The notes under the pieces are model-generated. The model worked only from the letters and a program-made list of their open reading frames with translations. It was not told the origin of the DNA and did not search any database. The position numbers and the translations under genes are program-made. Shown here piece after piece: positions 1 through 6,472 of a stretch of DNA of 34,331 bases. The DNA is from Streptomyces sp. CNH099 (GTDB lineage Bacteria; Actinomycetota; Actinomycetes; Streptomycetales; Streptomycetaceae): contig AZWL01000046.1 of NCBI GenBank assembly GCA_000514715.1, positions 1 to 34,331 on the forward strand, written 5' to 3'. Within the stretch, counting starts at the first letter, position 1, and each line of letters begins with the position of its first letter.

Positions 1-170
1 CGGGAGCGTCGCTGCGCGATGGGGCTGCGCCCCACCCTTGACCCCGGACTCCGGCCCGTGGACAGACCGGCGGCTATGAGGTGGCCCGGGGGGAGCGGGC
101 ACCCTCCAACCGACACTACGCACGCAGACCCCGGCCGACGGGGGCGGAGCACCGGGGGCGGGCCCGCCCC

Positions 171-745
171 GATCGCCGACACACCCGGGCGACGGGGGAC
201 GGAGCCGGGGGCGCCCAGGCCCGATCGCCGACAGACCCTTGGCGACGGGGCGGAGCCGGGCCGCCCCGGCCGGATCGCCGACGCACCCGGGCGACGGGCA
301 CCGGCCCGGCCCGACCGCCGACGCACCCGGGCGACGGGTGCCGGCCGCCGGGCCCGGGGCTGCCCCGGTCGCGGACGGGCCTGGGCGGACGCGGGCCGCA
401 GCCGGAGGCCGGGCACGCCCCGATCCCGGACAGGCCCCGGGGCACGGACCGCACCCCGGCGCCGGGACCGCCCCGTCGCCGACGTTCCCCGCCGCCGGAG
501 ACCCGCCGGCCCGGTCGCCGACGCACCGCGGCAGGGCCGGACACGCAGCCCGGACCACCCGGTCACGGAGGCACCGCCTCCCGGGGGGCCGGATGCCGGA
601 GCCGAGCCAACCCCGATCGCGGACGTACCCGGGCGAGGGGCGCGGGCGCGGGACTCGGACCGCCCGGGCGCGGAAGCAGCCGCCGCCGGGGTCGCCCTCA
701 CTGAGCCGGGCCCAGCCCGATCCCGCACACCCCCCCGCGACGGGC
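171..745. repeat. Degenerate ~50-bp tandem repeat array, GC-rich
   Basis: About ten imperfect copies of a unit whose core reads roughly GATCGCCGACGCACCCGG followed by GCGACGGG. The clearest copies start near 171, 223, 273, 313, 513 and 612; weaker ones are near 367, 422, 475 and 719. Spacing is mostly 38-54 bp and not a multiple of three, so peptide repeats in one frame are not expected. All reading frames across it, on both strands, give only Pro/Arg/Gly/Ala-rich peptides with no domain. I treat it as non-coding. Bases 1-170 hold nothing I recognise. Confidence 0.55.
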
Positions 746-800
746 AGCCGACCACCGAAGCCGGACATGCCGTCGTGGCGGCCCGGACGGGCGTCGTTGA

Positions 801-869
801 GACGAACTCGCGGTAACCCGCCCCTTGAACCGGGCCAAAACGCCCACGCGGCCCGACTCTTGCGCATCG
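801..869 (+). repeat. Dispersed ~67-bp repeat, copy A
   Basis: First of three diverged copies of one sequence. It starts with GACGAACTCGCGGTAAC, has an interior CCAAAACGCCCAC and ends in CTCTTGCGCATCG. Copies B (936-1000) and C (reverse strand, 1182-1249) share the same start and end blocks with a variable middle. No coding potential is evident. Confidence 0.6.
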
Positions 870-935
870 AGGTGCACTCTCGCCGACCTCGGGCGCGCCG
901 GGTGCCGCCCCAGCCCTCCTCGCGAACACCGCCGC

Positions 936-1000
936 GACGAACTCTCGGTAACGCGCCCGTCAAACCAGGGTAAATCACCCACTCGACTGAGCTTTTGCGC
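936..1000 (+). repeat. Dispersed ~67-bp repeat, copy B
   Basis: Second copy, same orientation as copy A and 135 bp downstream of it. It begins GACGAACTCTCGGTAACGCG and ends GCTTTTGCGC. Its middle differs from copy A, but block order and length (65 bp) are kept. Confidence 0.6.
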
Positions 1001-1181
1001 GGCGGCCGTCGTCCGGAGGGCTGCGAGTACGGCACCGGCGAGGAGCCGGGTGGGGTGGTGCGCGTCGCGGGGCGAAACTCGGGCTTCTGGGTCCACTGTG
1101 GGACCGATGTTGCAGCCCTTCCTTCTGTGTCCAGGCGCCATCGGCAGGCCGTGTTGGCCTGAAGGCCGGACGGGTACGCGG

Positions 1182-1249
1182 CGATGCGCAAAAGCCGGCC
1201 CGGCGGGGCGGTTTGACCGGGTTGCGGGCGGTGTTACCGCGAGTTCGTC
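1182..1249 (-). repeat. Dispersed ~67-bp repeat, copy C (inverted)
   Basis: Third copy, inverted relative to A and B. Read on the minus strand it begins GACGAACTCGCGGTAACACC and ends GGCTTTTGCGCATCG. It lies 58 bp beyond the 3' end of the nitroreductase gene. With copies A and B it makes a small cluster between the GC-rich array and the first clear gene. Confidence 0.6.
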
Positions 1250-1306
1250 AACGCGGCGTTCACGCAAGCCCCTGGCTGGGCGTCCGCCGGTGCGCAAGGG
1301 GCACGA

Positions 1307-1909
1307 TCAGGAATGCCGGCCCCAGTGCCCGCGGTGGATGACTTCATCCGCGCTGCGTCGGCGCTCTTCGATACGCGGGCCCTGCGGGGGCACGTCGTCG
1401 GCGCGGTACCCCACGGTGATCCCGCCGATGGGGGCGTACTCGTCGGGGATCCCGAACTCCGCACGGAAGGGCTTCAGATGCTCGGGCATGATGCCGAAGA
1501 AGCACGCGCCGAGGCCCTCGTCAACGGCGGTCAGCAGCATGAGCAGGGCGGCCATCCCCGTGTCGATGTACCAGTACGGCGCGGGCCAACGGGCTTCCGC
1601 GCGGTCCTCCCAGCCCTTGTCGGGCTCGGCGTAGCGTTCGAGGTACGCCGCCTTGTGGGCCATGGGCACCACGACCAGCGGCGCGTCCTGCATGGTCGGC
1701 GTCTTCTCGACGCGGGTGGGCACGAACGGCCAGAAGCGGGCGCGGTCGGCGGGGTCGGTCAGGGCGAGGAACGCCCAACCCTGGGAGAAGCCGGCCGATG
1801 GTGATCTCAGGGCGGAGGCCAGGATCCGCTCGACCACCTCCGGGGCCAGCGGCCTGTCCGCGTAGTGCCGGATCATGCGCCGACGGCGGACCACCTCGGA
1901 GAACTCCAT
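1307..1909 (-). CDS. Nitroreductase family protein (FMN-dependent oxidoreductase)
   Basis: About 200 residues, the usual length of single-domain nitroreductases (PF00881). The N-terminal signature VVRRRRMIRHYADRPL matches the family's FMN-phosphate-binding start, and LRSPSAGFSQGWAFLAL follows as the next FMN-contacting segment. A conserved alpha/beta core runs to the C-terminus, with EGLGACFFG near residue 150. Such enzymes use flavin and NAD(P)H to reduce nitroaromatics, quinones or similar compounds in the cytoplasm; the true substrate is not readable. I chose the ATG at 1909 because AGGA lies about 9 nt upstream; an in-frame GTG at 1927 would add six residues. It stands alone, with a 176-bp gap without features (1910-2085) before the next gene. 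Confidence 0.85.
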   Translation of the reverse strand: MEFSEVVRRRRMIRHYADRPLAPEVVERILASALRSPSAGFSQGWAFLALTDPADRARFWPFVPTRVEKTPTMQDAPLVVVPMAHKAAYLERYAEPDKGWEDRAEARWPAPYWYIDTGMAALLMLLTAVDEGLGACFFGIMPEHLKPFRAEFGIPDEYAPIGGITVGYRADDVPPQGPRIEERRRSADEVIHRGHWGRHS

Positions 1910-2085
1910 ACGGGCAGATCCTGCCACGAGCCCCCGCGGAAGCCCATCCGCGCGGCCTGGTTCGAGACATCAGCCGTGCCCGGGCCGCGGTCAGCCGGAC
2001 ACCGCTGCCGGGTGGTCCTCCGAAGGGTGGGCCGGCGCGACTCGGTTGAGTTCCGACCACTCCGTCGGGGGCGCATTCGCCGCGC

Positions 2086-2667
2086 TCAGGGGGTGGGCGG
2101 GTCCACTTCGGTGGGGGGAAGGCCGGGTTGCATGGGCGGTTCCAGCAGGGCCTGGGCGATCCTCCGGGCCCGTCGGGCCGGTGCCGGGCTGCGCTCCCGC
2201 AGGGAGCTGACGAGCGCACCGTCGAACAGCAGCAGCAACTGCTCGGGCAGATCCGCGTCGTACGGTGCGTCGAGGAGCCGGCGCAGCTCCCGGAGCATGG
2301 CCTCCTTGTGCTCGACGGCGACCTTGCGCGCGGGGTCGTCCGGGTCCGCGATCTCGACCATGGTGTTGATCGACGCGCAGCCGCGGAAGCCGGACGCCGC
2401 CATCCGGTCGGCGAGCCCGTCGAACATCGCCAGCGGGTCGCCGCCGGCGTCCGCGACGACCCGGCGCAGCCAGCCGCGGAGTTCCTCGTCGTAGCTGCGC
2501 AGCATGGCCGCGACCAGCTCGTCCTTGCTCGCGAAGTGGCGGTAGAACGACGCTCTGCCGACGCCGGACTCGCGCAGCAGCCGCTCCACGCCGACGGCGT
2601 GGATCCCCTCCGCGAAGAAGAGGTCACCGGCGGCCTCGATCAGGCGCTCGCGGGCTCGTGTGGGCAT
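2086..2667 (-). CDS. TetR/AcrR family repressor, divergent from MFS exporter
   Basis: 193 residues. The N-terminal helix-turn-helix spans about residues 5-55, with the typical GVGRASFYRHFASKDEL recognition region. The C-terminal part, with CASINTMVEIAD and a final helical bundle, is the ligand/dimer domain and cannot be assigned a ligand. It is transcribed away from the efflux gene at 2761. The 93-bp gap holds two near-identical palindromes (2700-2715 and 2729-2744), the expected operators. I infer that it represses the exporter and itself, and is released by the exported compound. The ATG at 2667 starts MPTRARERL, a normal family N-terminus. Confidence 0.88.
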   Translation of the reverse strand: MPTRARERLIEAAGDLFFAEGIHAVGVERLLRESGVGRASFYRHFASKDELVAAMLRSYDEELRGWLRRVVADAGGDPLAMFDGLADRMAASGFRGCASINTMVEIADPDDPARKVAVEHKEAMLRELRRLLDAPYDADLPEQLLLLFDGALVSSLRERSPAPARRARRIAQALLEPPMQPGLPPTEVDPPTP

Positions 2668-2699
2668 GCGGCGATGGTAACCCGGGATTGACGCGATAC

Positions 2700-2744
2700 G
2701 GAACCGGTCGGTACCGTCCCAACGAAACGGAACCGATCGGTACC
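2700..2744. promoter_or_regulatory. Twin palindromic operators between tetR and MFS genes
   Basis: Two 16-bp sites, GGAACCGGTCGGTACC at 2700-2715 and GGAACCGATCGGTACC at 2729-2744, with starts 29 bp apart. The second is a palindrome but for one mismatched pair; the first has two mismatched pairs. A possible rightward promoter, TTGACG (2688-2693) with 18 nt to TACCGT (2712-2717), overlaps the first site. This fits repression by the divergent TetR protein. The MFS ribosome-binding site GAGGAG is at 2750-2755. Confidence 0.7.
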
Positions 2745-2760
2745 GAATCGAGGAGCAGCC

Positions 2761-3975
2761 TTGTCCCGCCCGCCCCGCACCACCCCGCCGGCCACGCCCT
2801 CCGCTGCCGCCCCCGAGCCCGGCGCCTCCCCGCACTGGCGCTCGCACGCCGCGGTCCTCGCCTTCGGCACGTTCGCCGTCGGCACCGACGCCTTCGTCAT
2901 CGCCGGCGTGCTGCCGGACATCGCGGACTCGCTCGGGGTGAGCGTCGCCGCGGCCGGGCAGCTGGTGACGGTCTTCTCGCTGGCGTACGCCCTGAGCGCG
3001 CCGGTGCTCGGCGTGCTCACCGCCGGCTGGTCCCGGCGTACGGCCCTCGTCGTCGCGCTGGCCGTGCTGACCGCGGGCAACGTGCTGACCGCCGTCGCGC
3101 CGAGCTACCCCCTCGTCCTCGCCGCCCGCGCCGTCGCCGCCATGGGCGCCGCGCTCTACACGGCGAGCGCCACCGCGACGGCCGCCACGCTCGCCGGCCG
3201 GCGCCACCACGGCAGGGCGATCGCCGTGGTGATGCTCGGGCTGACGTCCTCGCTCGTGCTGGGTACGCCGATCGGCACGGTCATCGGCGGCGCCTTCGGC
3301 TGGCGCTCGACGCTGTGGTTCCTCGTGCTCGCCGGAGTGGCCGCGGCCGCCGTCGTCGCCGTCCGGCTGCCGGCGCTCCCCGGCGCCGGCGGCGCGGGGC
3401 TGCGGGTCCGGCTGGCGCCGCTGACGGACCGGCGGGTGCTCGCCGCGCTGGGCAGAACGCTCCTCGCCTTCACCGGGGTCTACGTTCCGTACACCTACCT
3501 CAGCGCCGTCTACGAGCCCGCCACCGGCGGCGACAGCGGGCTGCTCGCGGTCTTCCTGCTGGTGTTCGGGGTCGCGGGCACCGCGGGCAACCTGGTCGCC
3601 GGCACGCTGGCCGACCGGCTCGGCGCGACCCGGGTGATCGTGGCCGCGACCTCGCTGCTGGCCGCGGCGCTGCTGGCGGTCCCGCTGCTGCGGGGCAGCG
3701 TGGCGGCCGCGGTCCCCGCGATCGTCGTGGTCGGGTTCCTGTCCTTCTCCCTCACCACGCCGCAGCAGCAGGAGATCATCGCGCTGGCGCCGGCCGCGCG
3801 GTCCGTCGTCACCTCCCTCTACCAGTCGGCGCTGTACCTGGCGATCTCGCTCTCCGGGATCCTCGGCGGCGTCGCGCTGGCGGGTCTGGGCGCGGGCCCG
3901 CTGGCACCGCTGGCCGCGGTTCTGGTGCTGCTCACCGCCCTGGCGGCCCACCGCTCCGGCAACGCCCGCCGGTGA
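2761..3975 (+). CDS. MFS (DHA1, AraJ/Cmx-like) drug efflux transporter
   Basis: 404 residues with about 12 hydrophobic segments, the size of DHA1 proton antiporters. Visible motifs are GTDAFVIAGVLPDIA in the first helix, a motif-A-like GVLTAGWSRRTALVVALAV loop between helices 2 and 3, and a motif-C-like GTPIGTVIGGAFGWRSTLWF around helix 5. The sequence resembles arabinose-efflux/chloramphenicol-exporter relatives, but the substrate cannot be read. The start is TTG at 2761 with GAGGAG five nt upstream. Control by the divergent TetR through the twin operators is strongly suggested. The gene ends convergently with the GNAT gene, 37 bp away. Confidence 0.87.
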   Translation: MSRPPRTTPPATPSAAAPEPGASPHWRSHAAVLAFGTFAVGTDAFVIAGVLPDIADSLGVSVAAAGQLVTVFSLAYALSAPVLGVLTAGWSRRTALVVALAVLTAGNVLTAVAPSYPLVLAARAVAAMGAALYTASATATAATLAGRRHHGRAIAVVMLGLTSSLVLGTPIGTVIGGAFGWRSTLWFLVLAGVAAAAVVAVRLPALPGAGGAGLRVRLAPLTDRRVLAALGRTLLAFTGVYVPYTYLSAVYEPATGGDSGLLAVFLLVFGVAGTAGNLVAGTLADRLGATRVIVAATSLLAAALLAVPLLRGSVAAAVPAIVVVGFLSFSLTTPQQQEIIALAPAARSVVTSLYQSALYLAISLSGILGGVALAGLGAGPLAPLAAVLVLLTALAAHRSGNARR

Positions 3976-4005
3976 CGCCCGCCGGTGACGCGGCCGGTGG
4001 CGTGT

Positions 4006-4020
4006 CCCGGTCTCACCGGG
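4006..4020. terminator. Short hairpin between convergent MFS and GNAT genes
   Basis: CCCGGT, CTC, ACCGGG forms a perfect 6-bp stem with a 3-nt loop and overlaps the GNAT stop codon (4013-4015). No U-tract follows, as is common in this kind of genome. It may terminate transcription from one or both sides. Confidence 0.35.
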
Positions 4021-4795
4021 CCGGCAGGTGCGCCGCCCCGTACAGGTGCTTGGTCATGCCGAGGCGTTCGTACGCGGCGACGGCCGGCGCGTTGCCGGTG
4101 AGCACCATGAGCGCGGCGCGCCCGTGGCGGTGGACGAGGGCGTCCAGGACGAAGCCGCACACGGCCAGCGCCAGGCCGCGTCCGCGGGCGGCGGGGTGGG
4201 TGACCACGCCGCCCATGAACCCGCACCCGGCCGCGGGCCACCCGTCCCCGGCCACCGCCAGCGGCTGCGCGCCGGGGGCGCCGGGCACGTCGCCGGTGAT
4301 CCCGGCCCAGCGGCGCATGCCCGCACGGCCGGGCTGCATGTACGAGCCGGGGAAGAAGCGGTCGAACAGCGGTGCCGCCTCCTTCTCCTCCCGGGCGTCC
4401 AGCCAGCGCACGCTCGCGGTGGCGGCCCCGGAGAGGGACGTGGTCTCCATCCAGAAGAAGCGGTGGACGGGTTCCAGCCCGGGCAGCCGCCGCACCAGTG
4501 CGTCGATCAGCGGCGCCTCTCCCAGGAGCCGGTAGGACGGGCCGACCTCGGCCAGGACCCGCCGCACCAGCACGGCCGCGTCGGCATCGGCGGCATCGGC
4601 GGCGCCGCGGCCGTGGACCGCGAGCCGGTCCTGCCACGGGTTCGGGCTCGCCACCGCCAGCGCGGCGCCGTGGCGCCAGGCCCGTACGCCCGGGCCCAGA
4701 CGGTCGCCGCCCTGCCCCTGGGCGGCCCAGACCGGCAGCCGCGCGGCGCCGGCCGCGGCCCGCTCGATGTCGCCGAGTCGTTCGAGTTCTTCCAC
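4013..4795 (-). CDS. GNAT family N-acetyltransferase
   Basis: 260 residues. The C-terminal ~80 residues form a GNAT acetyl-CoA fold: GFMGGVVTHPAARGRGLALA (about 192-210) carries the RGRGLA pyrophosphate-binding loop, and NAPAVAAYERLGM (about 235-247) is the usual last motif. The N-terminal ~120 residues look like a degenerate second domain, as in FR47-like or tandem GNATs. The acceptor is unknown. The start is GTG at 4795; upstream there is only a weak GGTAAG. TAAGCA lies 6 nt before it, which may mean a leaderless transcript. It stands alone, convergent with the MFS gene. Confidence 0.82.
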   Translation of the reverse strand: MEELERLGDIERAAAGAARLPVWAAQGQGGDRLGPGVRAWRHGAALAVASPNPWQDRLAVHGRGAADAADADAAVLVRRVLAEVGPSYRLLGEAPLIDALVRRLPGLEPVHRFFWMETTSLSGAATASVRWLDAREEKEAAPLFDRFFPGSYMQPGRAGMRRWAGITGDVPGAPGAQPLAVAGDGWPAAGCGFMGGVVTHPAARGRGLALAVCGFVLDALVHRHGRAALMVLTGNAPAVAAYERLGMTKHLYGAAHLPAR

Positions 4796-4846
4796 GCACC
4801 GTGCTTACCAGGCGTCCCGGGAGCTCCGCTGTGAGGCGGCACTCAT

Positions 4847-4891
4847 CGGTCCACTCGGTCCCCTCGGTCCACTCGGTCCCCTCGGTCCACG
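4847..4891. repeat. 9-bp tandem repeat, five units
   Basis: Five exact-length units of CGGTCCACT or CGGTCCCCT, in alternation, at 4847, 4856, 4865, 4874 and 4883. The last unit ends in ACG instead of ACT. They sit between the 5' end of the GNAT gene and the 3' end of the SDR gene, in a 119-bp gap without a gene. Confidence 0.8.
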
Positions 4892-4914
4892 GGCCGCGGT
4901 CCGGCCCGCCCGGC

Positions 4915-5697
4915 TCAGGCGGTCTTGACCGCTCCGCCGTCGATGCGGTGGTCCGCGCCGGTCGTCGAGGCGGCGAGCGGTGCGGCGAGGTAGGTGACGA
5001 GGGCGGCGACCTCGTCGGGCTCGACGAGCCGGCCGGTGAGCATGCCCATCGTCGCGGGGAGGCCGGCCAGGAGGTCGGCGTGGGGGATCTCCAGGGAGGC
5101 GGCCAGCTGTGCGCCGTAGCCGGTGGGGCTCTCCCACAGCGACGTGCGCACCGGGCCGGGCGAGACGGTGTTCACGCGCACCCCCCGCGGGCCGAACTCG
5201 TGGGCGAGCGCCTTGCCGAAGGCGGTGAGCGCGGCCTTGGCCGTCGTGTACGGGACGGGCCCGTCGTGCGGGACGCGGGCGCCGGTCGAGGACACGTTGA
5301 CGATCGCGCCGCGCGCGGTCAGCAGGGCCGGCAGGGCGGCGCGGGTGACGCGGACGGTGGCGAAGAAGTTGAGGTCGACCACCTCCGCCCACTGCTCGTC
5401 GGTCAGGTCGAGGAAGCCGCCGGTCAGGTCGCCCTCGCCGCCGCCGACGTTGTTGACCAGGACGTCGATGCCGCCCAGCTCGGCCACGGCCTGGTCGACC
5501 AGGCGCTCGGCGCCGCCGGGGTCGGACAGGTCGACGGCCACCGGGACGGCGCCGGTCGCCGTCAGCTCCGCGGTGGGCTTGCGGGCCGCCGCGACGACGC
5601 GGACGCCCTCGGCGGCCAGGGCCCGCACGACGGCCAGCCCGATTCCGCGGCTGGCACCCGTGACCAGGGCGGCCTTGCCGTTCAGCTGCAGTTCCAT
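4915..5697 (-). CDS. Short-chain dehydrogenase/reductase (SDR)
   Basis: 260 residues, a classical SDR. The cofactor motif TGASRGIG is at about 13-20, NNVG at 82-85, and the catalytic set is Asn110, Ser137, Tyr150 and Lys154 (YTTAK). The C-terminal segment with GADHRIDGGAVKTA closes the family fold. It catalyses an NAD(P)-dependent alcohol/carbonyl conversion; the substrate is unknown. The ATG at 5697 has GGAGG six nt upstream. It is divergent from a TetR gene across a 142-bp gap with palindromes, so local repression is likely. Confidence 0.9.
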   Translation of the reverse strand: MELQLNGKAALVTGASRGIGLAVVRALAAEGVRVVAAARKPTAELTATGAVPVAVDLSDPGGAERLVDQAVAELGGIDVLVNNVGGGEGDLTGGFLDLTDEQWAEVVDLNFFATVRVTRAALPALLTARGAIVNVSSTGARVPHDGPVPYTTAKAALTAFGKALAHEFGPRGVRVNTVSPGPVRTSLWESPTGYGAQLAASLEIPHADLLAGLPATMGMLTGRLVEPDEVAALVTYLAAPLAASTTGADHRIDGGAVKTA

Positions 5698-5715
5698 GGG
5701 AACCTCCGCGCAGAT

Positions 5716-5759
5716 ATTGCATCAATGGCGTTGCTGAAAAGCTACAAGATGCGTCATCT
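5716..5759. promoter_or_regulatory. AT-rich control region with palindromes, SDR/TetR intergenic
   Basis: The stretch is clearly less GC-rich than its surroundings. Palindromes are ATTG-CAT-CAAT at 5716-5726 and AGATG-CGT-CATCT at 5747-5759, with TTGC sequences between and after. These could be operator half-sites for the adjacent TetR protein. No confident -35/-10 pair is seen. Confidence 0.4.
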
Positions 5760-5839
5760 ATGTTGCAAGTCGAGGAGGAGTTGCCACATGGGCATAACCT
5801 GAGAGGGACGACGACCACGGCCGGAAGGACCCGCACCCC

Positions 5840-6427
5840 ATGGCGACGCCCGCCTCCGCGAAGCCGCTGCGCGCCGACACCGAGCGGACGGTACGCACGA
5901 TCCTCGGAGCCGCCGAGCGGGTGCTGTCCGCGAACCCGGCCGCGACCATGGAGCAGATCGCCGAGGCCGCCGGGGTGGCGCGGACCACCGTCCACCGGCG
6001 GTTCGCCTCGCGGGACGCCCTGATCACGGCGCTGGCCGCGTGGGCGACGCGGCAGTTCCAAGAGGCCGTCGAGGCCGCCCGGCCGGAGACCGCCCCGCCG
6101 GCCGTCGCGCTCTACCAGGTCACCGCGAACGTGCTGCGCGTGAAGATCGGCTGGCGCTTCGCCATGGACGCCGCCGCCACCGACGACCCCGAGGTCGCGC
6201 GCGTGCACGCCGAGGTGCGGGCCGGGTGCGAGCGGCTGTTCGCCCGCGCCCGGGACGCCGGCCTGCTCCGGCCGGACGCCGACCTGGACTGGGCGCGGCG
6301 GGTGTACTACGCCCTCATCTACGAGGCGGCGGCCGAGGCCCCGGCCACCGACGCGGCCGTGGACGCGCTCGCCACCCGCCTCATCGACACGCTGCTGCAC
6401 GGCTTCGGCAGGCCCGCCGCCCCGTGA
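5840..6427 (+). CDS. TetR/AcrR family regulator, divergent from SDR
   Basis: 195 residues. The N-terminal DNA-binding domain covers about residues 13-62, with QIAEAAGVARTTVHRRFASR as the helix-turn-helix. The ligand domain is helical, with no recognisable specificity. ATG at 5840 has GGAAGG about 11 nt upstream, a little far but acceptable. Its position next to the SDR gene suggests that it controls the SDR gene and itself. The 3' end faces the LAL regulator gene with a 45-bp gap. Confidence 0.85.
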   Translation: MATPASAKPLRADTERTVRTILGAAERVLSANPAATMEQIAEAAGVARTTVHRRFASRDALITALAAWATRQFQEAVEAARPETAPPAVALYQVTANVLRVKIGWRFAMDAAATDDPEVARVHAEVRAGCERLFARARDAGLLRPDADLDWARRVYYALIYEAAAEAPATDAAVDALATRLIDTLLHGFGRPAAP

Positions 6428-6472
6428 GGCCCCACGGCCCCGACATCGGCCCCGCCGCGGCCCCGCCGCCGG

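Noticed and set aside
171..640. CRISPR-like regular spacing of repeats
   Set aside because: Units are degenerate, spacing varies, intervening sequences resemble each other, and no cas gene is in the window.
19..973. Several long open frames on both strands at the left end
   Set aside because: They are Pro/Arg/Gly-rich, overlap each other in many frames, follow a repeat whose period is not a multiple of three, and show no domain.
801..1249. Covarying hairpins in the 67-bp repeat copies
   Set aside because: Short GC stems can be drawn in each copy, but they do not fall in the same aligned columns, so there is no real covariation support.
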